This document shows, in pieces, positions 42,768 to 52,400 of a stretch of DNA of 64,000 nucleotides; the stretch's first letter is position 1; every line of letters starts with the position of its first letter. The position numbers and the translations under genes were made by a program. Source of the stretch: Paenibacillus kyungheensis (lineage in GTDB: Bacteria; Bacillota; Bacilli; Paenibacillales; Paenibacillaceae); the NCBI RefSeq assembly GCF_028606985.1, contig NZ_CP117416.1, positions 2,890,001 to 2,954,000 on the forward strand. Reading direction: 5' to 3'. The notes beneath the pieces were generated by a model. That model was not told where the DNA came from. It searched no databases and saw only the letters and a program-made list of their open reading frames with translations.

Positions 42768-45434
42768 TTAGTTCTTTTCTTGATGTATATCTATGTTCAT
42801 ACCATTTACAATACGTAATAATTCTTTCCCTGTACCTAACTTGTAGCCTTGCAAGCAGTACCGAACTCGGTGTTGTGTATCTACAACGATCACAACAGGT
42901 AGCTGATCTCCTCCTAATGAGGTGAGGCAATCTGACCATTGTTCTAAGAATTGGTAATTTGAATCGATTGCAATCTGAGACTGAGCTGGCAAAGGATCTA
43001 AAATAACTGCTCCATATTCTTGCTCATCTGCAATCAATAAATGAATATCACCCGCCCATATTTCCAGTTCTGCTCGCAGTTCTGCCAATTCACGTAATAA
43101 ATGCTTGGTCGGTTCACGTTCAGGCTCTAGCCATGCTAGAATATAACCTTCTTTTCTATCCTCTTTTTCATCGTTTGGTTGCAACGAATAAATATGATGT
43201 TGTAAAGGTTCTGGCAATGTTTCCAAAAGAACAGGTATCTGTTGCTGTTCTGTGCGGAATACTAACTCTACTTCTATTTGCTGATCAGGTTGTACGTTAA
43301 AGTAAGTAAAGGTACCTAACACACTTCCATCTTCAAGACGTGTTCCTGTTGTCAAACGATAATTCCCTGCTAATACATTATACGGTTGCTGGTACACCTC
43401 TTTTTCGCCATAAGGAATATCCAATGTGCGATAAATACCATTTTCAAAAATAGCGACCGTAAAATTATGCTGATATTCTGCAACCACTTCTACATCATCT
43501 GAAGCACGTACAAATTGTATTTGACCCGTAGCTGAAGCCAATACACTATCCTCAACAAATGTAGATTGCTCTTGCTTCCATTGAACTGAATGCCATGTAC
43601 CTTGTAACTGATATTGGGGAATAGCATTTAACGGTTCTAAACGCGCCGCAATACCAAGACTACGTGCAGCCGCTACAAAAGCAATATCACGACTTACCGA
43701 ATCAGTAACTCCTAATTGATGAGCAGCCGCAGGTGTTGCCATTCCTGTATAACGATCTATATGATTATTAACTGCGATCTCTTGTTCCAGTACAGTAGCT
43801 AATAGCATAGGATCAGAGCGGAATGCATGTTGTTGCTCTGTATTCCATTGATCAGCGAAATAGTTACGATACGGTGTAAGCATTTCAAAATGAACTCGTG
43901 GACATAGAACGTATTGATCCCAATCACTTGAATAGATATGAGATGCTTCGTCTAATGATATAACACCTTGCAGATGATCGTGTAATACCGGTCGAAACGT
44001 ATCTGTTAGATCTTTAGGACGTAACGATTCTAATAAACGCAATCCTAATGCAAGTTCAGCCAGAGTACATTCGCCAAGAAAAGCGGCAATCTCCTCTCCG
44101 TTTCCTTTCGCTGTTTGCAGTATATTCCACAACCGATCTGTCGGTAACTGCCATTCTTCTGCATATTGACGCGCTTGTTCTTGATCTATAAATGTGTGTT
44201 CAAAAGCAGTCCGAATCGCTGTGCCTGCTTTGATTCTTTGTATATGTTGATGAGCAGTAGATTCGTCCACTTTCGCTCCACTATCAATAACAGGAGCAAC
44301 AGGTGGAGTCATTTTCCATTCTTCTCTTACAACCGTTGGACTTGTATTAGTGGTAGTGTGTTCTGCATATACAGGAATGTTATACCTTTTTAATACTAAT
44401 GTTAGTTCAGATGATGTATTCGTATTTAGAAAAGCTGTTCCCCATACAGAAGATGTATACGCATGAATAAACAAGTCACCATATCCTGTTGTTAACGAAG
44501 CATGTCCTTGATCATCGGTCATTAACGAAGTCAAAGGATAAAATTCAGCCGAGTTGTACAATTGAAATTGAACTTCAGCTACTACAGGCTTTCCTGCTTC
44601 ATCGGTTACATGAATATGAATCGTTTTGACATCTGCATAATGAGCCAACAAATTAATTTCGGTATACCATGGATGTGTGGTTGTTACTTCTTCAGGACCA
44701 TTATAATCTGCAAATACACGTGTGTGTACTAACATTGCACGCTTAGCAGGTAAGCGAAACCACCCTTCGTCAAGTACAGGTTCCGGTTCACATGCTCCTA
44801 AAAAGTGCCATTCTCCATCTGCCCATGCTTCTACCCATGCATGATTAGAATCGCAATGTGCCCAGCGCGGTGTGTAACATTGACGAGCAGGAATTCCAAT
44901 ACTACGCAGTGCAGTTACAGTCAATGTCGATTGCTCCCCGCAACGTCCGAGTGCAGTCCTCATGATTGTAAGCGGAGAAACAGTACGTATATCTGTTCCA
45001 ATATAAGTTGCACGCTCATGACACCAATAATTCGTTTCCAATATAGCATCCGTCATAGATAAATGCTGTACCCGCTCTGCCAATTCCTCGTAGATCACTG
45101 ATCGACTGTGATCGATATTCTCATTATTTACTCGATAAGGCAAAACATAATTTACAAAGATTTCATCAGGAATACGTGCGCCCCAAGGCATATCTGCTTG
45201 TACTTGTAGCACTTGCCGAATATGGTTTAGAAAAAAAGCACCATCATAATCAGCTAGATCATGTAATGGCATATACGCATATAGAAATTGAAGTAACTGC
45301 TTTTCCTGCTCTGAAAGGTCTTGTTCAAATACAGCAAATAATGATTCCTCGCGTCCTTGAGCTTGTTCTTTTTTCCAAGCAAACTTTTCTTCGATTACAT
45401 CCATATTGAGTCCATAAGCTGTATTGACTGTCAT
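42768..45434 (-). CDS. large transglutaminase-core protein with thioredoxin-like C-terminus
   Basis: The 888-residue protein has no signal peptide, so it is probably cytosolic. A transglutaminase/protease core (about residues 110-260) has Cys165 in GRCGEQST and His198 in DSNHAWVEAW; GACEPEP carries the likely acidic third residue. A beta-sandwich resembling carboxypeptidase regulatory repeats follows (about 270-350). After a long region of unknown fold, residues 760-888 look like a thioredoxin-type domain without CXXC (VVIVVDTQHRVRYCLQGY). It is 56 bp downstream of a CBM9-like protein gene. A role in glycan or peptide processing is possible but unproven. GGGAGG precedes the ATG. Confidence 0.85.
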   Translation of the reverse strand: MTVNTAYGLNMDVIEEKFAWKKEQAQGREESLFAVFEQDLSEQEKQLLQFLYAYMPLHDLADYDGAFFLNHIRQVLQVQADMPWGARIPDEIFVNYVLPYRVNNENIDHSRSVIYEELAERVQHLSMTDAILETNYWCHERATYIGTDIRTVSPLTIMRTALGRCGEQSTLTVTALRSIGIPARQCYTPRWAHCDSNHAWVEAWADGEWHFLGACEPEPVLDEGWFRLPAKRAMLVHTRVFADYNGPEEVTTTHPWYTEINLLAHYADVKTIHIHVTDEAGKPVVAEVQFQLYNSAEFYPLTSLMTDDQGHASLTTGYGDLFIHAYTSSVWGTAFLNTNTSSELTLVLKRYNIPVYAEHTTTNTSPTVVREEWKMTPPVAPVIDSGAKVDESTAHQHIQRIKAGTAIRTAFEHTFIDQEQARQYAEEWQLPTDRLWNILQTAKGNGEEIAAFLGECTLAELALGLRLLESLRPKDLTDTFRPVLHDHLQGVISLDEASHIYSSDWDQYVLCPRVHFEMLTPYRNYFADQWNTEQQHAFRSDPMLLATVLEQEIAVNNHIDRYTGMATPAAAHQLGVTDSVSRDIAFVAAARSLGIAARLEPLNAIPQYQLQGTWHSVQWKQEQSTFVEDSVLASATGQIQFVRASDDVEVVAEYQHNFTVAIFENGIYRTLDIPYGEKEVYQQPYNVLAGNYRLTTGTRLEDGSVLGTFTYFNVQPDQQIEVELVFRTEQQQIPVLLETLPEPLQHHIYSLQPNDEKEDRKEGYILAWLEPEREPTKHLLRELAELRAELEIWAGDIHLLIADEQEYGAVILDPLPAQSQIAIDSNYQFLEQWSDCLTSLGGDQLPVVIVVDTQHRVRYCLQGYKLGTGKELLRIVNGMNIDIHQEKN

Positions 45435-45490
45435 GAATATACCTCCCGATCCATAATGACCATTGCACCATTATGATTGTAGTATTTTCC

Positions 45491-46582
45491 TTAATTAGCA
45501 ATATTCATTCCCAATACTAAACAAGCTTCTTGCCATACCCATCCATCTTGCCGAATACAGAGACGAGTCTGCTCATCCGGTATTTTAATAGAAATCTGAA
45601 ACATACTACTTGTCGTCTCCAATTGAAGTTGTTCTATATCTGCAATATTTTGAATGTCTTCGGGTAAAGTGTGATAGATCGTTGCCAGTTGATCACAATA
45701 CTGTTGATGTTCACTTGCATACTGACGCTGACGATAATAGAGCTGTCGTAATAACCATTTGTATTGTTCAACCGTAGTCAGATGCAGTTGGTGTTCGGTA
45801 TGATTGATGTTCTGCTCATCTGTAAAGATTACATATCCCCATAGCTCAGGATAGTGCATATTTACAATTCCCATTGGACTCCATACCCAGTTGTCTTCTG
45901 GAAAAGAACGACCTGTCGCTGGATCAATCCTTTTGACATATTGATCATCTATAATATCTACTTGCCATTGTACACGTGAGAAATTAACACGCCAGTGCTC
46001 ACCAGCTAGCGGAGCACGTTTATGTAGCGAACACTCTTTCAAAATCGACCATGGCATGGCAATCTCTACACTCCATTTACGATTGGTAGCTAGCGGATTG
46101 TTCAACTCTCCATCAATATACACGGCTGTTCGTAGTCCGCTCATATCCCATCCATTTATTGCAGGGCCTTCATCTCGATACGGCTTCACCAGTAATAAAT
46201 CCCAGACTGTATTAAGCGTATTGATTTCAAACTCATAATACTGATGCGTATCTCCGTCAGGATCGATAAAAACTTCAAAATCATTATCATAAAAAATAAC
46301 AGAATCTCGCTCTGTCTGTGTTGCCCATATTTCATTGTCTTCTAATTCTGCACCTATATAAAAATAATCATCATCCCAAAGCATTTTAACACGTGTTTGC
46401 TTGGAAGGTAATGGCTTCAAATCACCTTCAATATCGACAAATGAATCTGTCCAACTGGTTTGCTCCCAAAAAGGCTGGTCTAATTTCCCACTCCAGTCGC
46501 TTTGTCCTTCTGCTCGTTTACATACATAATGTTTGGGTTGGTATTGAATATGAGGTTCAGGAACCGCAGATAGCTTATGCAC
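45491..46582 (-). CDS. CBM9-like carbohydrate-binding protein
   Basis: The 363-residue protein is built around a carbohydrate-binding family 9-like beta-sandwich (about residues 25-260). Typical features are WSGKLDQPFWEQTSW, the VKMLWDDDYFYIGAELED strand pair, DNDFEVFIDPDGD and SVEIAMPW. A helical C-terminal tail (about 265-330) follows. There is no signal peptide, so it may work inside the cell. The GTG at 46582 has AAAGGAG eight bases upstream. It is the first gene of a probable operon with the transglutaminase-core protein. Confidence 0.87.
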   Translation of the reverse strand: MHKLSAVPEPHIQYQPKHYVCKRAEGQSDWSGKLDQPFWEQTSWTDSFVDIEGDLKPLPSKQTRVKMLWDDDYFYIGAELEDNEIWATQTERDSVIFYDNDFEVFIDPDGDTHQYYEFEINTLNTVWDLLLVKPYRDEGPAINGWDMSGLRTAVYIDGELNNPLATNRKWSVEIAMPWSILKECSLHKRAPLAGEHWRVNFSRVQWQVDIIDDQYVKRIDPATGRSFPEDNWVWSPMGIVNMHYPELWGYVIFTDEQNINHTEHQLHLTTVEQYKWLLRQLYYRQRQYASEHQQYCDQLATIYHTLPEDIQNIADIEQLQLETTSSMFQISIKIPDEQTRLCIRQDGWVWQEACLVLGMNIAN

Positions 46583-46760
46583 GATGTCATCTCCTTTGTT
46601 TGTCAGCAATTCTTACATTTATTCTAAAGTAGATTATAATGTTCGTAAATATGGCATTTATACACTTCAATATATGTCGTATTTGTCTTTATCATCACTA
46701 AAATAGTACAAAACAGCGTTATTTGTACAGATAATAGTCAATGATGCTTACAAACAATAG

Positions 46761-46801
46761 CAAAAAAACTCCGGTATACGTGGATAGCGTATACTGGAGC
46801 T
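46761..46801 (-). terminator. terminator after the DUF2625 gene
   Basis: A 12- to 13-bp GC-containing stem (left arm from 46768, right arm to 46801, one G-U pair) with a TTTTTTT tail on the minus strand. Confidence 0.85.
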
Positions 46802-46822
46802 TTATGCTTGTGTTGCTTTATT

Positions 46823-47485
46823 TTATTGAGAAGGACTGATATGCATATTCCAAAACTCGGCGATCGGAACAGCTTTTTTACTACTTTGATCAGACGATCC
46901 TTCTTGCGTCCAAAGAGGTGGATAAAAATGAATCGCACAATCAGGCGCTAAGTTCGAGATATCTTCTTGCCAACCGTTCCAGCGCATCGTTTCATAAAAT
47001 TGAGATAATCGTCCAGAAGCTAACCAGATCACAAATTCAGAATAAGATAACTCGGTATCTTCCCACTCTAATGTATCTGGAGCAAAATAATAGATGGTAG
47101 GCTCTTCACCCAACCCTCCACCATTTAAAGCGAAAAATCCTCCTACCACATCGTAAGCTACTACTAAGGCTTTGGCGATCGGTTGTATTGTATTAGACTG
47201 TTCGGCTTGAGATTGTCCATTCCATGATAACAAATCTCCATAAATTCGTTCGTTACCTGAACCTAATAGCTTAATCCAACCCTGATCAAATAAAATGCCG
47301 CCAGTTTCATATGCAATACAACCAAGATACGATTTCGTTGTAATTTGCATCTGCAACAATGTCGATTGTGCTTGTAGATCTTGTTTGGGCAAAATAGTAT
47401 ACGGCGTTTCGCCTTGATTCAAAACATCCTGTATTTCTTGCCAAGCATGTTCCTGTGTATTGACCAATTGTTCAATTGATTTCAT
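46823..47485 (-). CDS. DUF2625 family protein
   Basis: The 220-residue soluble protein matches the DUF2625 family pattern: IEQLVNTQEHAWQEIQ, LQMQITTKSYLGCIAYETGGILFDQGW, the ALVVAYDVVGGFFALNGGGLGE core, YYFAPDTLEWED and LWTQEGSSDQSSKKAVPI. The family has an SMI1/SUKH-like layout, often found among immunity proteins, but no toxin gene is nearby. Start at 47485 is chosen because GAGAGGA lies before that ATG. Confidence 0.88.
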   Translation of the reverse strand: MKSIEQLVNTQEHAWQEIQDVLNQGETPYTILPKQDLQAQSTLLQMQITTKSYLGCIAYETGGILFDQGWIKLLGSGNERIYGDLLSWNGQSQAEQSNTIQPIAKALVVAYDVVGGFFALNGGGLGEEPTIYYFAPDTLEWEDTELSYSEFVIWLASGRLSQFYETMRWNGWQEDISNLAPDCAIHFYPPLWTQEGSSDQSSKKAVPIAEFWNMHISPSQ

Positions 47486-47535
47486 ATTGAGCTTCCTCTC
47501 TATTGTCAAAGTGTAGTCATTATGTAGATTGGATT

Positions 47536-48111
47536 TTAATATTCAATTCCGCGTACTTTTGCAAAAATCATAGTGCTAACCCATTGACCATCATTCATTT
47601 TATGATTTCGCAAAGTTCCTTCCAATGTAAAACCTGTACGTATAGCAACTTGAGAACTACTGGTATTACGATCATCGCAACGAATTTCAATACGATTAGC
47701 TTGTAAATGATCTATAGCAAATTGAGCAATTCCGGTTACTGCTTCTGTCATATAACCTTTACCTGTACAGCTAGTTCTCAACCAGTATCCAATTTCAAAT
47801 TTTCGCGCATCCCAATCGATCTGATGCAGTCCACTACTCCCAATAAAATCACCTGTATGTTTATCTGTAATATAGAGAATCATATCTGTACGAGCCAAAA
47901 AATTCAAACGATGTTGTCGTGCATTGCTCTCCGATTCTTCTAATGTTGGTAGCGTTTTGGCAAAAGGTAACCATGGTTTTAGCTCAGCGATACTCTCATG
48001 GATGGCTTCATTAACCTGTATCCCATCTCCCCATTGAGGTGCACGAATACATAAGCGTTCTGTCTCAAAGCTTTCAGGAAAATCTATTAAAATAGGTGAA
48101 ATAGATGTCAT
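47536..48111 (-). CDS. GNAT acetyltransferase, RimJ/RimL-like
   Basis: This 191-residue GNAT enzyme has the RimJ/RimL organisation: TERLCIRAPQWGD near the start, a FIGSSGLHQIDWDARKFEIGYWL beta-sheet, the acetyl-CoA loop SCTGKGYMTEAV and RIEIRCDDRNTSSSQVA. Members acetylate ribosomal or other protein N-termini or small amines; the substrate here is unknown. It is similar in size to B. subtilis YdaF. Confidence 0.9.
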   Translation of the reverse strand: MTSISPILIDFPESFETERLCIRAPQWGDGIQVNEAIHESIAELKPWLPFAKTLPTLEESESNARQHRLNFLARTDMILYITDKHTGDFIGSSGLHQIDWDARKFEIGYWLRTSCTGKGYMTEAVTGIAQFAIDHLQANRIEIRCDDRNTSSSQVAIRTGFTLEGTLRNHKMNDGQWVSTMIFAKVRGIEY

Positions 48112-48169
48112 CGTTATTCTCCTTTAAAGTCATTGATGTTTATATTTGTCTCAACTATCTTCCTGTTGT

Positions 48170-48604
48170 CTAATTTTTGGGATTCCTATATTTTTCAGCT
48201 AAACTTTGCTCATAAGTATCAATAACCTGCAAAGCAACTGTACGTAATTCATTCATATAATTCAACTGATTGTTCAGTTTAGGATAATCACTTAAGTCGT
48301 ATTTCTCAAGAAATTGGTATTTAGGAAACCACTCAAAAAAGCTTTTAGACAACCATTTTTTCATATGATAGCGATTTTCTGCATCCTGTATTTTCTTTTC
48401 TATTGTCTTATACTCACATGTAGGTTCGATATAGGCAGTATATGTGCTAAGATCAGCATTGATTACTTCATTGCGAGCATATCTTTTAAATTCATCTTCA
48501 AATTCTTCAAGTATTTCAGTAGTCCAACGACTAGAAACATCAGCATTGATTATATTTTGATAATACTTATCAATTTGTTCTAACTTTACTAATAATTCTT
48601 TCAA
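48170..48604 (-). CDS. hypothetical protein
   Basis: I do not recognise this 144-residue helical protein, which is rich in Lys, Glu, Tyr and Asn. It begins at a TTG with AAAGGGTG six bases upstream. No membrane segment or known motif is seen. Its AT-rich composition and orphan status are common for small accessory or immunity-type proteins, but nothing supports a specific function. Confidence 0.6.
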   Translation of the reverse strand: MKELLVKLEQIDKYYQNIINADVSSRWTTEILEEFEDEFKRYARNEVINADLSTYTAYIEPTCEYKTIEKKIQDAENRYHMKKWLSKSFFEWFPKYQFLEKYDLSDYPKLNNQLNYMNELRTVALQVIDTYEQSLAEKYRNPKN

Positions 48605-48647
48605 ATAGACACCCTTTCGTATATTGCGTATTATTTTATTTTTTTAA

Positions 48648-48944
48648 CTAATTAGGCATGCGCATGATGGCTGCTCTAAGTGCATTGGTTCCTTGTTCAG
48701 TTTGCAAATAAGACAGCGGTGTTTGATGATCTAACGCTGGGATAGTCCGTTCAATCCATTGGAATGTATATTCACCTAACTTAGCAAGTAGTACGATTTG
48801 AATGTCTTTTGGAATAGTAGTCTGGCTCATTTTTGTTTTTAATAAAGGATCGATAGGATCGTATAGCTCTTGATGAATATCGACAAATTTTTGCCAACTG
48901 TCTTTATTGTATTTTTCACCATAAATATCGTATATATCAGACAT
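48648..48944 (-). CDS. small protein with MbcA/ParS/Xre-like C-terminus
   Basis: The 98-residue protein starts at 48944, with AAGGAG seven bases upstream. Its C-terminal half reads W-I-x3-IPALDHQTPLSYLQTEQG, then ALRAAIMRMP, a pattern like the toxin-binding domain of MbcA/ParS/Xre antitoxins. No Xre helix-turn-helix and no RES-type toxin gene are visible in the neighbourhood. If the match is real it would be a solitary antitoxin-like or housekeeping member. Confidence 0.65.
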   Translation of the reverse strand: MSDIYDIYGEKYNKDSWQKFVDIHQELYDPIDPLLKTKMSQTTIPKDIQIVLLAKLGEYTFQWIERTIPALDHQTPLSYLQTEQGTNALRAAIMRMPN

Positions 48945-49401
48945 ATCTGTTCTCCTTACAAAGTAAAATATATAACATACCAAAATACACTAAGCATGTA
49001 TACTTAGTGTATTAAGAATGATAAGTAATAACAAGTTCTCTAAAATTCAAATACAGACATTCTACCATCTATCATAATCGTTTATCCTATAATATACCCT
49101 GCCGCTTCCGAAGCTAAAAAGACCATTTTGTTCATCAACATCATATCATTATACTTAGCAAAAATATGATCATTACTATTAAAACTATTAAAGAAAACAC
49201 ATTTTTTCTTTTCTCAATTTCAATTCCATATTTTCAAACTGCTACTGCTTAACCTGTTATAAAAAGGATCAATTCATTAGAAAATGCTATATTTAATTTC
49301 TATCTAATTGCTGATTTACTTTCTGTATAGATAATATTTTGCTATGCTACTCATTTTAACAGCATACTTTATTCCAAATCTAAATATTTGTTAAATAGTA
49401 A
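48945..49401. other. intergenic region holding a decayed gene fragment
   Basis: Apart from the short 48648-48944 promoter area and the SDR remnant at 49043-49123, this 450-bp stretch is AT-rich with no gene I can support. I see no clear terminator for the large surface-protein gene that ends at 49402. Confidence 0.5.
49043..49123 (-). pseudogene. decayed 3' fragment of an SDR gene
   Basis: This 81-bp stretch aligns without gaps to the 3' end of the SDR gene at 54291-54371, with about nine substitutions, most of them transitions. On the minus strand it reads as the SDR C-terminus (VFLASEAAGYIIG) but with an in-frame TAA where the intact gene has a Gln codon. It lies on the far side of the large surface-protein gene, so that gene is flanked by direct copies. 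Confidence 0.85.
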
Positions 49402-52400
49402 TTATTTGCTTTCGATCATTCGATATAACAACATGGCCGCTTCTGCACGAGTTAGATTATTTTTAGGCTGAAAAGAATGATTGGGATAACCTAAAATAAT
49501 CCCTTTTTGATATCCTTTTTGTATAGAGCCCGTAGCCCATTTTGAGATATAAGCAGCATCACTAAATTCAAATTGGTCTACATCAATAGAGTCTTCGATA
49601 TTGCCTATGACAGCATTAACAATCATCTTAGAAGCTTGTTCTCGATTAACAGTTAGCGTAGGTGCAAACACCTTTTTACTAAATCCTTTGACATAATTAT
49701 AATGAATAGCTTCTTTTAATTCTGGAATATACCATGCGCTCCAATCAATATCATCAAATACTATTTTTTTAGTTGTATTGATTGAAGACGTTTCTTTGTT
49801 AATATATTTTTGTCCTCTGACAATTAAAGCCATAAATTCAGCACGAGTCACTTCTCTTTCAGGTTCAAAATGAGTTTTACTAACTCCTTCTATTATTCCC
49901 ATCTGATGTAATTCCTGAATTTGAGATTTACTAAATATAGAATCAATATCTTCAAATTCTTGATCATTATTTGTTGATAAATAATCATTTTTCTCAGGAA
50001 CTGCAACTATTTCATCAAGAAGATCGGTTTGTTGAAGTTCTTTTTCATTTGTACTCTCAATAATCTTCTTATTTTTTTCTTTTTCTTTTTTAGTTCGAAT
50101 AGTTATTGAAATAGGTGTTGATGCTTGTTTTTTACTATTTTCTGACCAGATTTTAAAAACATACGATTGATCTGCTTTCAATGTATCTTGTGTAAATGTA
50201 TCTGTTAATCCTCGAAATACTATTTTATTATTGAGTTCAATAACTAAATGTTCTTTGACTAAAAAATGTTCTATTTTTAGAGTAACAGTTGATCTAGTAG
50301 CATCTGAATCAATAACTTTAAACTGATTAGAAGGAAGTGTTTCAAAAGAAAGAACATCTAATTTTTTGCCTTTGCCAGCAGTATTTAGAGGCACAATATA
50401 CCAACCTTCATATGAAGTTGCTGAAGATAATTTATCAAGATGGGCAGTATTCTGAGTTGTTTCATATACTAAATGATCAGTATTATCATATAACTGATAT
50501 TGGTCTGCGCCCTTAATGATATTCCATTTTAGATCGACAGAATCAACAGTAATATTAGAAATTCGAACTTTATTTGTATCTTGTGTAGTGCTTTCTGGTA
50601 AAGTACGATAAGTAAATTTATTCAATGAACTTGTTCCATTTTGGTTAGTTGCTGATATATAGAAATTATAAATTTCACCAGCGTTTAAATTCGTTATTAC
50701 AGCTTGCTCTTCAGCAGTAGTTTTAATTTCTTTTTTATTCTCATCATAAATTGTATACGTATCCACATTATCAAGTTGATTCCAATGGAACGATAGACTT
50801 TGATCGGTTACATCAGTTAGTTTTACATCACTAGGAGCAGAAGGGCTAGTTAATAATGTTCCTATTAATGGTTGTGTCCAGCCTGCTGAATTGCCTGATG
50901 TAATAGAATAATTATAATAAGTAGATCCTGTTAAAGACGGAATCTGAAAATCGCCCTCTGGAATAATATATTCTTTTCCATCAATTTCGAGTCGATATTT
51001 AGTTGCTCCTTCAATCGGCTTTATTTCGATCACTGCATTACTTTCTGTTATGTCTTTAATAATTACACTCTCATTAAACATACTCTCAGGAAGAGTGGTT
51101 ATTAATATTTCTTTAGAAGAACCATATCCGCTTGTATTATAGGGTGTAATCGTAGCACGGTATGTGAATCCAGGCTCTAGCCCTTTAACCTCAAAGTTAG
51201 TTAAATCATCTGAGATATTGTATTCTCCCACATTTTCTATCACAATACGATAACCAGTTGCTCCTCTTACGGCTTGCCAGTTTAAAGCGACTGAATGTGA
51301 ATGAGCATCAACTTGTTCTAGTCTGCCTACAACTGAAGGCAACGTCCAAATATTACTCAAATACGAAAAGTTACTCCAACCTGTTGTATTTCCAGCTGCA
51401 ATAGCATAATTAAAAGCACTTCCCGAACTTAAGCCACTATCTATAAACCGTTGATAAGGACCTTGATAAATATACGTCTCGCTTCTTTTTAAAGAATAAT
51501 ATGTATCTTCTTGAACCGATGACGTAGTATAGGTAGATTTAGCTACTGTATTCCAATCAAGTAAAATACTATTCTCTGTCATTTGTAAAAATCTAAAACC
51601 TGTAGGTGCACTAGGTAGAGATAGATAAGATACATGATAAGGAAGTCCATTACCAGATGGATTGATAGCTGTTACAACTATAGTATAGAAAGTATACGGT
51701 TTTAATCCAGAGATTTGCTGATATACATTTCCTGTAACTGTAGTATCCACATCTACTTGTTGATTATTTGCATTAATAGCTTGAATCTGATAAGCAGAAG
51801 CAGATTGTACTGGCGATATAGTCAATAGTGCTTTGTCATAATCTCTTTCTAGTCTTTCTACTAAAACATGAGTAGGAGCTTCAGGTAAAGTATACCCACT
51901 TATCGATTTACTTTTTTCACTCGATCCTACATGATTTTGTACTTGAATAGTATAGTGGTATATTTCTCCACCTTTTAAGTCTTTATCAATAATAGAGTTT
52001 TCTGGATATTCTACTTGAAAAGTTTTTCCAGTTTCTTGATTACGAATATAATAAGTATATCCGTCTGTAATAGAAGCACCAGTTGATAATTCCCAATTCA
52101 GTTGAATTTCTTCTGAAGAAATCCCTTTTACTTTTAAATTAGGTATTTCTGGTTGTCTCTGTAACTGATATTTTTTGGATGTAAATAATTGTTTATTACC
52201 CGCTTGATCTACTGCCATCGCATGCAAATACCATTCTCCCTCTTCCGTAATTGTTAGAGGTTGTTGATCTTTTTCGGCGATATTCCAATTTTCTGGATTA
52301 TTTTCTGTTTGAGTGAGTTTATAATATAGTTTGTTTTTGTCCAAACCTGAATCTAAATCCTGATATGAAATAAGAATAGTAATAGGCTGATCTGTCCATG

